Below are positions 35,876 through 46,994 of a stretch of 64,000 bases of DNA, piece by piece. Made by a program: the position numbers and the translations under genes. The notes beneath the pieces were generated by a model that searched no databases, was not told the origin of the DNA, and saw only the letters and a list, made by a program, of their open reading frames with translations. Every line of letters starts with the position of its first letter. Positions within the stretch are counted from its first letter, which is position 1. Location: contig CM075764.1 of assembly GCA_037974665.1 (NCBI GenBank), positions 82,855,825-82,919,824 of the forward strand. Direction: 5' to 3'. The stretch is from Ehretia macrophylla. Lineage: Eukaryota > Streptophyta > Magnoliopsida > Boraginales > Ehretiaceae.

Positions 35876-36487
35876 TTGTTAGGATTAATACATAGTAATG
35901 TATGTGGACCGTTTAGAGAAATGGCCAAAGATGGTTACTACTACTTCATAACTTTTACCGATGATTATTCACAGTACGGTTATATATACTTGATGAAGTA
36001 TAAGTCTGAAGCTTTCGAAAAGTTCAAAGAGTTTAAGGCTGAAGTAGAAAACCAATTGGGAAAAAGGATTAAAACTCTACGATCTGATCGTGGAGATGAA
36101 TACTTGAGTACCGAATTTCTTGATTATCTTAAGGAGGCTGGTATAACATCACAAACAACACCACCGGCCACACCACAATTAAATGGGGTGTTTGAGCATA
36201 AGAATCGTATATTAATGGATATGGTGCGATCTATGATCAGTTACACTAATCTCCCCATTTCATTGTGGGGTTATGCCCTTCTTACAACCATATATCTATT
36301 GAACAGAGTTCCATCTAAAGTTGTTCCTACTATTCCGTATGAGTTGTGGGATGGTAGGAAACCAAGTCTTAATCATATTAAGATTTGGGGTTGTCCTTTT
36401 GTTAAGAAATTCAAGATAGACAAGTTGGAAGCAAGATCTGATAAAGGTCGCTTTGTAAGATATCCTAAGGAAACTAAAGGATATTAA
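35876..36487 (+). pseudogene. Copia-1 integrase core (fragment)
   Basis: 203 codons. The usual HSDVCGP reads HSNVCGP, so the first catalytic Asp is Asn. FTDDYSQYGYIYLMK and LRSDRGDEY (second Asp) are present. NGVFEHKNR keeps the Glu of the NGVAER-type motif. WGYALLTTIYLLNRVPSK and WDGRKPSLNHIKIWGCPF are copia hallmarks. Confidence 0.92.
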
Positions 36488-36838
36488 TTTTATTTTCCTA
36501 GTGATCAAAGGATTTTGATCAGCCGCGATACTATCTTTCTTGAAAAAGAGTGTATCCAAGAACGTGGCATTGGGAGGAAAGTAGAAATGGAGGAATTGTC
36601 CTCTGAACCACAAAGTGACCCAAATCAAGATTCTGAAACTATTCAATAGAGTCCAGAACATATTATAACATAGGTTCCTCGTAGGTCTAGTAGGGTATCA
36701 CATCCTCCTAAAAGATATGGTTATTTTCTTGAGGAAGCGTAAAAATTGTTTGTTGTTGGGGATAATGATCATATTGATGATCCTACTACCTATGATAATG
36801 CGATACATGATATCGACTCTTTGAAATAGAGACAAACA

Positions 36839-37910
36839 ATGCAAGTAGAAATGGATTCCATGTACTCCAATGACATTTGGACCTTGGTAGACCTACCTGA
36901 AGGTATTGTACCTATAGGATGCAAAAGGGTGTTCAAGAGAAAACTAGGAGCTTATGAAAAAGTAGAGACTTTTAAAGCTAGATTGGTTGCTAAAGGTTAT
37001 CGTCAAAAACAAGGGATTGATTATGAAGAGACTTTTCACCAGTTGCTATGCTTAAGCAAAATGCTTGCAATCGCTGCATACTATGATTATGATATTTGGC
37101 AGATGGATGTCAAAACTGCATTCCTTAATAGATATCTTGATGAAGATATTTATATGGAGCAGCTCGAAGGTTTTGAATCTAAAGGTCATAAAGTATGCAA
37201 GCTTAGGAGATCAATTTATGGTCTCAAACAAGTTTCTCGGTCTTGGAACATCAGATTTAATAATGAGGTCGAAGAGTTTGGTTTCATTAGAAATGATGAT
37301 GAACCCTGTGTATACAAGAAGGTTAATGGAAGTACAGTCACTTTCCTTATCTTGTATGTAGACAATATACTGATCATGGGTAATGACACTGGTCAAATGA
37401 TGTCTGCAAAGGTTTGGTTAAGCAATAAATTCTCCATGAAAGATTTGGGAGAAGCCACTTATATCTTGGTAATTCGTGTCTATAGGGATAGAACGAAGAT
37501 ATTAATTGGTTTATCCCAAAGCATGTACATAGACAGAATCTTGAAGAAATTCAAGATGGGGAGTTCTAAGAAAGGTCTCTTGCCTATGAGGCACGGTGTG
37601 TATCTTTCTAAAGAGATGTCTCCAAAAACCAATGTTGAACGGTAACGCATGGAAAGAATACCATATGCTTCCAGCATAGGTAGTCTTATGTATGTCATGC
37701 TATGTACTCGGCCTGATCTTGCTTATACTGTAAGTGTTACAAGTATATATCAGTCCGATCCAGGTGAATGTCACTGGATAGCAGTAAAACACATCCTTAA
37801 GTACTTGAGAAGGACTAAGGATTTGATTTTAATCTATGGAGGCGGTGAACTCTGTGTGGACGGATTCACTGATTCATATTTTCAATCTGATAGAGATGAT
37901 AGAAAGTGTA
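36839..37910 (+). pseudogene. Copia-1 reverse transcriptase and RNase H N-terminus
   Basis: MQVEMDSMYSNDIWTLVDLP and KARLVAKGYRQKQGIDYEET open the RT. MDVKTAFLN has the first catalytic Asp. The YVDD box reads YVDN, so one catalytic Asp is lost. A TAA at 37643 splits it before IPYASSIGSLMYVMLCTRPD. RNase H starts at VDGFTDSYFQSDRDDRK and is cut by the solo LTR. Confidence 0.93.
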
Positions 37911-40900
37911 TGTGACGCCCGAGTTTTAGCCATACATTCAATTACTGTTGCATCCCTTGTTTGCGCATTTCCTTCTGTGCATTATTAACTGTCTTCTTAA
38001 ATTACTATTCACTCCGTTTTTAACTTCATGCTATTAGCGAATTAGCATTTTTATTAAATCATATTAATTGTTAGAGTAGTGGGAAAAATGTGCATTTGAG
38101 CTAGAGGCGATAGGAGAGCTCGTTTAGAAAATGATTTTTGTAGTTGTATAAATAGTGTTACGTAACATAACTTAGGGAATGAATTAGCTAGCATTCATTT
38201 TACTATCTAGGCTCGTTTTAAGCTAACTAAGCGCATTTAGTGAACCATTTAAGCAAGCAACTTAGCCTCATTTAATATATAACTCACACAACACATACAT
38301 TAGCTCATAACTTAGCAAAACAAAAAAAAAAAGAGCATGCTGAAAATACTGTAGCAAATTCGAGAATTGCATAGGAGAAGAAATAGAGTTTTTTTTGCTC
38401 AACAAATCCTCATTCCAAGCCAAGCCAAGCTAGGTGCAAGTGGTTTAGGGTGTCTACTAGCCTCCTAGGAGCTCCTATGCGCATTGGTGAGGGATTTCAC
38501 GGCTTATTTTGGCATTTTAAAATAGTTGCTATTTTCTTGATTTATTGAAAATGTGTTCAAATACTAATGTATTGATTATCTATGCTATTATACCTTGTAT
38601 ATGAGTGCTAGAGAACATATTTGAACCATTGTTTCGCTTTTTAAACTGTTGGAATCGTTAGTTTAATTTATGAGGTGAATAGTGACATTTTTTTCTAGGG
38701 TTTTGTGTAATTGCTCGAATTAGCTTGATTCAACACTCCTAATAGATGCCTTAGGTGCTAATAAAGGTAGTCTAATAGCCCCGTGCACTTGAATTGCTCT
38801 AAAATCGCATAAAACATAAAATAGTCGACTTTAATAAAGGGGTTTCGGGGTTAAGACGAATCCGGGTGGATTCGGGCTCTACTTTTGGTATCCTTAGGCT
38901 ACCTAGGTGCTATAGAAGTTTTGCTAATCCTTGTTTGAAGCCCGGATGAGGTAGGTGCGTGTAAAGCTATAAGAGGGAATTTGGGGCTTTTGAGGTTATT
39001 GCGGGCGTTTGAATGAGTTAGAGGGTTGAAAGGGTTCCTTGAGGGTTAGTTAGAAGGTTGGTAGAGTTTCCCTTTAAATTTGAATCATTAACTTTGGTTT
39101 GGAGGAGAAATAACTTGAATAACAAAGGGGTTTAGGTGCAATTTCGGTTGTCTCGCGCTTCTATGACCTTGGCATGACTTCTTGAATGTTTAAATGTAGT
39201 TTCAAGTTGGTGTGGAACTTTTGATGTAATTCTAATTATATCTTGTATATGCCCTTTTGTAAAACTGCTTATTTGCTTGTATAAAATGCTTCTATTCTAA
39301 CTGCATTGAGGCAACTTCGAGCTTAAAACTGTATTAATTGGAGAAGGATTAGGGGTTGAATTATATACCATTAGAAAGCCTTACGAGTCTAGTTTCTACA
39401 GCTTTTTACGGTGCATTAATCAGAGTTGTCTAGAGCAAGTTATGATCATTTTGGTGAGGTGTGTCAGAAATGCCCTATTACGCGAGAATCTGAATTTTGT
39501 TGTTATTTTGCTATAGTAATGATATAATTCAGTTCTAATTGGATGTATTCGATCAAGACCTTATTGTGTAGTTTCCTTGGATGATTAATAACGTAATGGG
39601 GCTCTTATAGTTATGTTGTTTTCATGAATTGTAATTGAAATCTAATTGCTAGTAAAGTTAATTTAAATTGAAAGCTATTCTATTCGACTGTGAATGAGAA
39701 ATGCTAGTAGAGTTGTGATGGTCACCACCTTTAGACATAGGTAATGTTTCTATATATGCTAAATAAGCGAAGTTATAAGTTAGCTAACTTAGAATGAATG
39801 TTGTAGTTAAAGAGTAATTGAAGTAATGTTTGCTCATAGGTTCAAGGTGACTGGAAATGATGTGATTCAAACTTACATCTTGGAGCTCGGTAGAGGTGAG
39901 GGACCTGCATCCTTACGTGCATCATAGTTTATTTTCTTTCTAAAAGAGTATATTGTTTAGTATAATTGCGTAATTGATATATGCTTATTATTGCTAAATT
40001 GTAACTTGGTGCGAGAACAACTTACTTTGTCCTTAAATGTGTTTCCTGATTATATTGTCATTGTTATCATTCTTGCATTGCATCGTGGTTGCACAACCTT
40101 ATTGTCGTGGCGGATGCGATGGCCTCGCTGGGTGGCATCAGGCTTGCCAGTGTTGGTTGCCTTAGCTCCGTCTGCTATTCCCTCACTCGCCTGGTCCGGA
40201 GATTGCCAGGGGGTGTTGGGTCGTAGGATCGGGTACATCCGGAGTACCCATTGGTGTAAGGGATACCGGCATATCGAGATCGAGATCGTGGTTCGTGGAT
40301 CGGGGATCGAAGATTTGGAGTGATAAGGGTTATCGATTGTATCCTTTTAAAATGTGGTATTATAATTGTTATTCACTGTTTATCTATTGTATTAATTGTG
40401 TTAAATTGCTGCATTGCACGTCCCCGGTAGACCTTATCCCTCACTGAGCAATTGTGATTGCTCATACCTCGCTAAACATGTTTCAGGAAGTACTGAGGGT
40501 GAACCCCAACTAGTTGAGGTGCTAGTGGAAGAGGAAGAAGTTCAGGCTGAGCCTTTGCTCTAGTTGTTGTGTGTTTGTTGTCTAAGGTGGATTTGCCTTC
40601 TTGTTGCTACATGGTGTACTTGTATTGCTATAGCATGATCTATTTTGTGGCCTTAAGGCTATGTATATTCTTGTAGTTGCAAGTTGAAAGCTGTTGGTTG
40701 TAATGTTAGCTTTGAGATATTATGGTTTGTAATAACTTTTAATTCTCCTTTTAGTTCTTGCATGCTTGGGGGTGTATGTTTAGAGGTGTTGATTTCAACT
40801 TCTAAAATTGCTCTAATGTTATCATAGGATGGCATGTTAAAAAGGTTTAATGAAAAGTTAAGTTGGGTGCATGCATGTGTGATTTGGAGCTGTTGTTTGT

Positions 40901-41118
40901 CTCCTGGCTTGGATGACCTTGAACCTTTGAATTTTAATTATAAAAGCTTGTTTTAGTATATTGAGGCTATTTTGAGCATTTACAGGTTTGAAAAATGTCC
41001 GCGGTACAGAGGAAACTCTGTCCGTTTTTCCCTAAAATTTTGTGACCGGGTTTGGTATTGGGTTGAGAATAGCATGGTTATTAGAGCCCCCGGTCTCGTG
41101 AGGGATCGGGGCGTTACA
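37911..41118 (+). mobile_element. Solo LTR (3208 bp), relative of the gypsy-2 family
   Basis: TGTGACGCCCGAG to GGGGCGTTACA with TSD GTGTA at 37906-37910 and 41119-41123. Copia-1 RNase H reads through once the insertion and one TSD are ignored. It shares with the gypsy-2 LTR the poly-A tract near 38320, the GC block at 40090-40330 and GGTACATCCGGAGTACC at 40232-40248. No internal region, so solo. Longer than the gypsy-2 LTRs by about 0.7 kb. Confidence 0.92.
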
Positions 41119-41554
41119 GTGTACATCTGGGTTTGTATTTACTTGTAATGGAGGAGCAGTCAATTGGAAAAGTTCCAAACAGCCTGTGACTGTTGATTCC
41201 ACTACTGAAGCCGAACACATTGTTGCATGCAATGCTGCAAAGGAAGCAGTTTGGATCAAGAAGTTCCTAAAAGAACTTGAAGTGGTTCCATCCATTGAGT
41301 TTCCAATACCTTTGTATTGTGATAACAATGGGGCTATAGCACAAGCCAAGGAACAAAGATCTCACCAGAAATCCAAACATATTGAAAGAAGGTTTCAAAT
41401 CATCCGATAGATTGTTGCTCGTATGGATATAAGCTTGCAGAATGTACCTACTTTGGATAATGTAGCGGACCCACTCACTAAAGATTTGAGTCAGTCTCAG
41501 TTGGATCATCATCTTGAGAAGATGGGGATACAATACCATAGTATGATGCGTTAA
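41119..41554 (+). pseudogene. Copia-1 RNase H C-terminus and end of pol
   Basis: After the TSD: SGFVFTCNGGAVNWKSSKQ, STTEAEHIVACNAAKEAVW, YCDNNGAIAQAKE and SKHIERRFQIIR, then a TAG at 41408 where the family has Glu, then NVADPLTKDLSQ and a normal stop at 41552-41554. These are the standard copia RNase H motifs in the right order. Confidence 0.92.
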
Positions 41555-41580
41555 CACTGTATATTATAACATTAGTGCAA

Positions 41581-41588
41581 GTGGAGAT
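41581..41588 (+). other. Polypurine tract of copia-1
   Basis: GTGGAGAT directly before the LTR start TGTTAGTGATATG, the usual copia arrangement, 26 bases after the pol stop codon. Confidence 0.8.
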
Positions 41589-42427
41589 TGTTAGTGATAT
41601 GCCCTAATGCTATGTAGTTTGATGACCTATCTTGGGCATTTTTATGTAAACTTGTTTTATCAATCAATGACATGTTAATGATATTCATATTCTCCATTTT
41701 CAATTATATGAATGTGTCCCCTAATATCTTCATAAAGGAAATATATTCTAAAAGGTTGTTTAGAATATCTTGGCATATGTCTTTTGTATATGAAGAATAT
41801 CTAAAGTTGTTTATAGTCCTCAAATTATTTGACCGGGACAAAAATAATCTATTATGGACTATCACATGAATTGTTACCTTTAATTGATATTTGATATTAA
41901 TGATAAAGAATGGTGAGCCATAAGTTATAACTGCATATGATGCGATTAGCAATAGTGTGAATGATTATTAGTAGAATAGATCATTGAATGTGAAATAAAT
42001 AACAAGCTACATGATTCCAGATTAATAGCTCGTTATTCGTTGCGAATGTACACATTATCCTTAGACTTGAAAAATTACGACTGTAACATATATCGGGAAT
42101 TAAATACTACTACTTGGACAATGCTCGTCTTTGATTTGTCAAGATGAGTTACGGCCTCTTGCATATTATATTTCTGGTATAGTAGTTGACAGGTAATTGT
42201 CGAGAAATGATCTGTTAACCTCCGGCATGAGGCGATGTCCTATGCAATCTAATTTCGGTTGTAGAATGAGGAAGTCCCTGGCTAGGGCATGAAAGATGGA
42301 AAAGTGATTCTATGGATGTCATCTCTCATTCCAACTATTAGATATTTGTATCGACTTAATCATTTCATGGTCTTTGCTCGATCGGGATATGTTAATAGAA
42401 GGATTAAACTGTACGTTAATTCGCGAC

Positions 42428-42436
42428 TATAAATAG
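42428..42436 (+). promoter_or_regulatory. Putative TATA box of copia-1 LTR
   Basis: TATAAATAG, a good match to the plant TATA consensus, 840 bp into the LTR. An AATAAA signal follows at 42603-42608, which would give an R region of roughly 150 bp. Assigned by position and sequence only. Confidence 0.55.
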
Positions 42437-42602
42437 ATTAACTCGTTTGACTTCATTGCCATATAAATTATCTTAATACGTTGTTAGACGTCACTCTAGA
42501 ACGTGAGGATATTTTGGAATAGCAAAGATATTCTCGAAATATATTAAAGTTGTTTAATGTTCTCTCATTGCTATTTAGCGGTAGATCTAGAGAGTCACAC
42601 AC

Positions 42603-42608
42603 AATAAA
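42603..42608 (+). terminator. Putative polyadenylation signal of copia-1 LTR
   Basis: AATAAA, 170 bp after the TATA-like box, in the order expected for an LTR that both starts and ends transcripts. Weak evidence in AT-rich DNA. Confidence 0.35.
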
Positions 42609-43501
42609 GCATAAATGAATGAGTTTCAGATAAGCTTATATTTGGTTGAGGTATGTTAAAGTGTTAATGTTGTTTAATGTCGGCTATTAATTAGAAATAG
42701 GCCAAATGTGTAATTATTGAAAGTATTGGGGCAAAAGTACAATTATGAAAAGTTATTTCCTTAATTTAAACTAATGGTGATTAGATTAAATTAATTGTAC
42801 GTATTCAACAATTATTAAGTATCTATACGTATTTGATATGTATACATATACATTAGTCTTGAAAAGTGAAAGATGCCAAGTGCTTGTCTAGGAGAGCTCT
42901 ACATCACTTGCTTAGTCATAGATATTATTTGAATGTCTAGGATTATGCAAGACAAGATGTATGGCCAATTTTGAATTGGTTGTTGAGTTAGTGGGATTGT
43001 GTCATAATCCACTAAGCTTTGTCTAGCAAATACACAACATACATTACATACAAGATAATATAGATTGAGGATATTATCTCTTCTCTCTTGCTTGAGACTT
43101 TCGACCAACCATAAGAAAAAGGAAGAAAAAAATTGTTTTGTTCTCTACTTTATTCTTTTGCTTATCCAACATCAACAAGAAGCTAGCACATCATCTTGGT
43201 TGATCAAGGAGCTCATTCAAGCTTGTGTGAACAACCTAGGACTCTTGCACTTGTGGGAGGCTTTGTCAAAGCTTGAGCTTGGTTCTTCATCATCCTTGCT
43301 TAGATCTACAAGAGGTATATCTTGCATATCTCTTTGCTTTATATATATATAGTTGTATATATATGTTTGTACCATGTTAATCATATGAAATCAAAACTAG
43401 GATGTACATAGCTTTGTTATAGAAATTTTTGAAATTCTAACCATGGATCTTTCTTGGTTTTAAGCTATGTTTTCTCCATAAGCTTTATGAAGGTCCTTTC
43501 A

Positions 43502-44160
43502 ACAAGAACACCGCGCAAGAATACCAATAAGAAATCCCGAATAAGAATGCCAAATAAAGTCTCCACTTATGAAATCCAATTCAGAATTCCAAATAAGATT
43601 ACCGAGTAAGAAGTCCAGAGAAAATACCTAATAAGAACTTCAGGCAAGAATTTCAAATGAAGATACCGAAGAAAATACCAACAGCCGATTATTAAATATC
43701 GAGCTCCGAGCATTGAGTACCGCTTACTGATCTGCCATTACCCGACTCTTTTAGGGGAAGAGATTACTTACCACTCTATGATAATACATGTATGCAGTTG
43801 ATAAATCAAAAGGTAAACTTTTCATATTACACTCATAACACATTTAATTCAATTTCCACATTCTATGACATAATTACTACTAATATCTAAGGCAAGTAGG
43901 TACTCAGGCAATCAATTAAATACACACAATGTTACATAAATGTACTAAGTACACAATCTTCACATAAAGCAAATTGATCACGTACCACACACTGGTCACA
44001 TAAAACACATTGAGCACAAAAGCACATTGTTCCCACAAAGCATATTGACTTCATTTAATTCACTTAACATATAAGGCATGCATACATTCTTTCAAAACAT
44101 ATTCACATTAAGACTCCACCCGACAGTCCGAAGACCCTATCCCGGCCTATGAGCTATCTA
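43502..44160 (-). other. LARD-2 internal region, left copy
   Basis: Non-coding. 43502-43680 is made of degenerate 13-15-bp units of AAGAATnCCnAAT type. 43840-44090 is a leader-like stretch with CACATAA and CACATTG words. It aligns closely with 63427-64000. The copia-1 insertion removed the view further left. Confidence 0.78.
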
Positions 44161-44173
44161 AGCTCTGATGCCA
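44161..44173 (-). other. LARD-2 primer binding site, variant
   Basis: On the minus strand TGGCATCAGAGCT, one base different (C for T) from the TGGTATCAGAGC of the other gypsy elements, so tRNA-iMet with one mismatch. The LTR end before it reads GGGTCGTTTCTAG, lacking the expected terminal ACA. Confidence 0.7.
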
Positions 44174-44579
44174 CTAGAAACGACCCGAAACCCAACCTTT
44201 CTCAAGACTAGGTCAGGAGTCTACGCTTACTGTCGTTACGGTCTCATGTATAAATTTTTACAACATTAAGAGGAATAAAATATTGAGAGCTATTTAATAA
44301 CTAGCTATTATACAGTAGTTCAAGTACAAAAATGTATTATACCACCGCCTGAGACATGGAAACTGCCCTGCTATTTTTACAAATTAAGGTCTCAACAGCA
44401 TCTACCTTTTTTACCCGAGAGTAGTACAAGTAAACTTTAGCCTTTATAATTTGAATCATATATCAAAATATAACAGACAAGGAACTTTAAGCACTTAATC
44501 AATCAACCTTGACAAATAACGACAACTTCTATTTCAAGCTAACCACACCTGCAAGGGGAGGGGGGAGAAAAAGGGTAAG

Positions 44580-46994
44580 TGTCACGCCCCAACTCGACCC
44601 CTCCTACAATCAGTCAGGACGCAACGGAATTTCGGCAGTATAACGACGGTAATTAGGATACCGAGGCTCTAAACCAACCTCATTAGAACATCATACACCA
44701 AACTCCACAACCATACAACAAACAACTCCTTAATTAAAAACAACAACATAAAACATAATCATTTTATACAATAATCATTCTTTCATTATACGCCTCTGTT
44801 CCAACATAATACATGAACTTCAATATACATTGCAAAACATGTTGAAACAAAAGAAAGACTACTAAGTTAGCCTCATTTAGATCATCATCTTTTCAACATC
44901 TTTTACATCATGAACTACAAAGCATATAAAAGTCAACTAAGTTAATATACAAGATAGTAAACAATACAACATCAAAGATAAGACTCAGGAATATAAGACT
45001 CATCCACGAAAGGCACATTTTCCTCTTCAGGAGGCACGTACCCGTAGTCTTTCTCTACAACACCTGTATACATGCAATAATAGAGAGTGAGCTTATATAA
45101 AATAAGCCCAGTGAGGATCCGATAGATCTCGAGCAAGGTCTACTAAACTCCTTGGAATAATCATTTGAGTCAGTAAACACACAATAACATCAATAATACT
45201 ATCATCACATAATCTATATGACCATTCAATAAAGGATACACTAGTTGGTGTAGCTCAAAACGTCATCACGATCTCAACCATTCTTCTTGTAACTCCCCAT
45301 TACTCACGCACCCGAGGTACCTCACTAGCCTCGCCCTCCATGACACCTCCGTCATGCGAGCTGGAGGTAGTCTCTGGTAGTCATGCCATTTTTAACCCAA
45401 CAGCCCGATGCTGCCCGAGAGGTGGCACACACATACCAAAGACTCAGCAATAATAATAAACATCAATCATTCACAGTACAGGAGGACAATCTAGAAGAAT
45501 TTCCTGTCTCCCGATTCATCAATAATCATCAATAATTATCTTTACATCAATATAACATCAATAATCAATTAGATAACAAATAACTAAGTTAGATGACAAA
45601 GTAGGCCATCCAACCGGACATGCATTAAATACACAATTAAACCCTAGTTTAGCCATCAACAACTCACCATTCAATCACTCAAACACCACCCAATCATCTA
45701 AAGGCATAGTTTAAGAATTTAAAGAAAGACACCCTAAACTTCAAAAATTCATAACTTACATTCTACTAATCCAAACACCTCCAAATCAGTTTATATCACT
45801 CACCCATTCAATCAACTACATTAGCCCTCTCAGAAACCAACCAAGACACATCAAAATCAAGCCCAACAACCCTAAAACCCTAGTATGTCAAGGCTGAAAT
45901 TTCTGGATTTTAGCACGGACATCACAATCGAAAATTCGGCATTACAACGGCGCTACCACGTAATTATCAAACATTTAGAAATCGACGGCAATCGATTCCG
46001 ATCAACACAACTCAATTTAATCAACATTGAACAAATTAATCAAATTTAAATACCCGAAAAATAAAAATTATGCTACAACCGATAAAAACTCGTAGTATTA
46101 CAGCTAAATGATCCCTAGCATGCAAGGAACAATAATCTAACATCATATTAGAATTCTAACGGTTCGATTTTCATTTATACGCAAAAATGTAAAAGACAAC
46201 TTTTGAGATCTAGAATTTTTCTCTCACCTTTGATGCAAACTAAGGCTAGAAATAGGTAGAATGGATGCCCAACAAGCAAAATCAAGCTTTGAATGAAGTG
46301 ATTTGGCCTTGAAATGAAGTTTTTATGTGAAAATTACTTTGAAAAACCTTGAAAATGCTCTTATTCTTCCTCCCCCTTGAACTCACGGTTTTGTGTGTGT
46401 TTTGTGGTGTTTTTGGCTTGTTTTAATGTGTGTAACTACTTATGAGCAAGGTGGTCAACATTTAAACGAAAGTCAAAGTTAAAAACTTAGTATTTTTAGT
46501 GTTTTCTTGTCTTTAAATGCATTTTATTGATCACCAAGGTTCAAAACAATTATTCAACATCCAAGATAGCTCAAATAGATTATTTTTAGGTGACAAGAAG
46601 TTTTACAATCAAACAATTTCACCCGAGTCGGCCTAAAACTCGATTTTCGCAAAAGTCGGTGTAAAAACCCTAATAAATTCTTAAGTCGATTTTAAAACCG
46701 TTTTCATCAAACACAGGTCTATTAAAGTCCGTGAACTAGGTCTAGAAGGGTAAAAAAGACCAGTTTCAAAATTTTAGCGGACGTGTTTTGAAAATACTAT
46801 TCACTAAAAATTGACGATAAAATTTCTGACTCCGTTTTTTATGAAAATTTCATGAATGCACATTTAGCACGTATTAGGAGTATTGATATCAAAATTATAA
46901 CATTCTAAGTCCTATAGCACATAAACAGGTCATATGCACGCAAAACGAGACAAAGCACGTAAATCAAGTTAAAGTAGATAAGTGGGGTTTCACA
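44580..46994 (-). repeat. 3' LTR of gypsy-3
   Basis: 2415 bp, TGTCACGCCCC to GGGGTTTCACA on the plus strand. It is nearly identical to the 5' LTR, with differences such as GACGGTAATT here against GACAGTAATT at the matching place near 52470. No gene. Confidence 0.95.

Larger units (their letters stand above)
35415..37910 (+). pseudogene. Copia-1 pol: protease end, pre-integrase, integrase, RT, RNase H start
   Basis: Directly after the TSD the copia frame continues with MEVHMPTKRVLHLDDVLYVP, then the GAG-pre-integrase motif LGHINDKRLAWMAQNEL, integrase, a linker with VPRRSSRVSHPP, RT and the first part of RNase H. There are frameshifts near 35700 and 35870 and TAG stops in the linker (36648, 36672). 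The solo LTR at 37911 ends this segment inside the RNase H motif SDRDDRK. Confidence 0.9.
9650..43501 (+). mobile_element. Copia-1: Ty1/copia retrotransposon, split by nested insertions; 5' LTR off-window
   Basis: Copia segments in one order and orientation are leader 9650-10244, gag and start of protease 10245-11279, pre-integrase to RNase H 35415-37910, end of RNase H 41119-41554, polypurine tract 41581-41588 and 3' LTR 41589-43501. IN precedes RT, which is diagnostic of copia. The gaps are filled by LARD-1 and a solo LTR, each with exact 5-bp TSDs. It lies in the internal region of LARD-2, whose homologous sequence resumes at 43502. Confidence 0.9.
41589..43501 (+). repeat. 3' LTR of copia-1
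   Basis: 1913 bp, TGTTAGTGATATGCCC to GGTCCTTTCA. The copia-2 LTR shares its 3' terminus and a TGAAAGTATTGGGGC segment near 42718. The sequence after 43501 (ACAAG...) is LARD-2. The small ORFs inside are not supported by any motif. Confidence 0.88.

Noticed and set aside
43065..43352. 95-codon ORF in the copia-1 3' LTR
   Set aside because: Lies in the R/U5 part of the LTR. No matching frame is evident in the copia-2 LTR.
44161..44173. tRNA gene fragment
   Set aside because: Only the short match to the 3' end of tRNA-iMet is present, in the position of a primer binding site.
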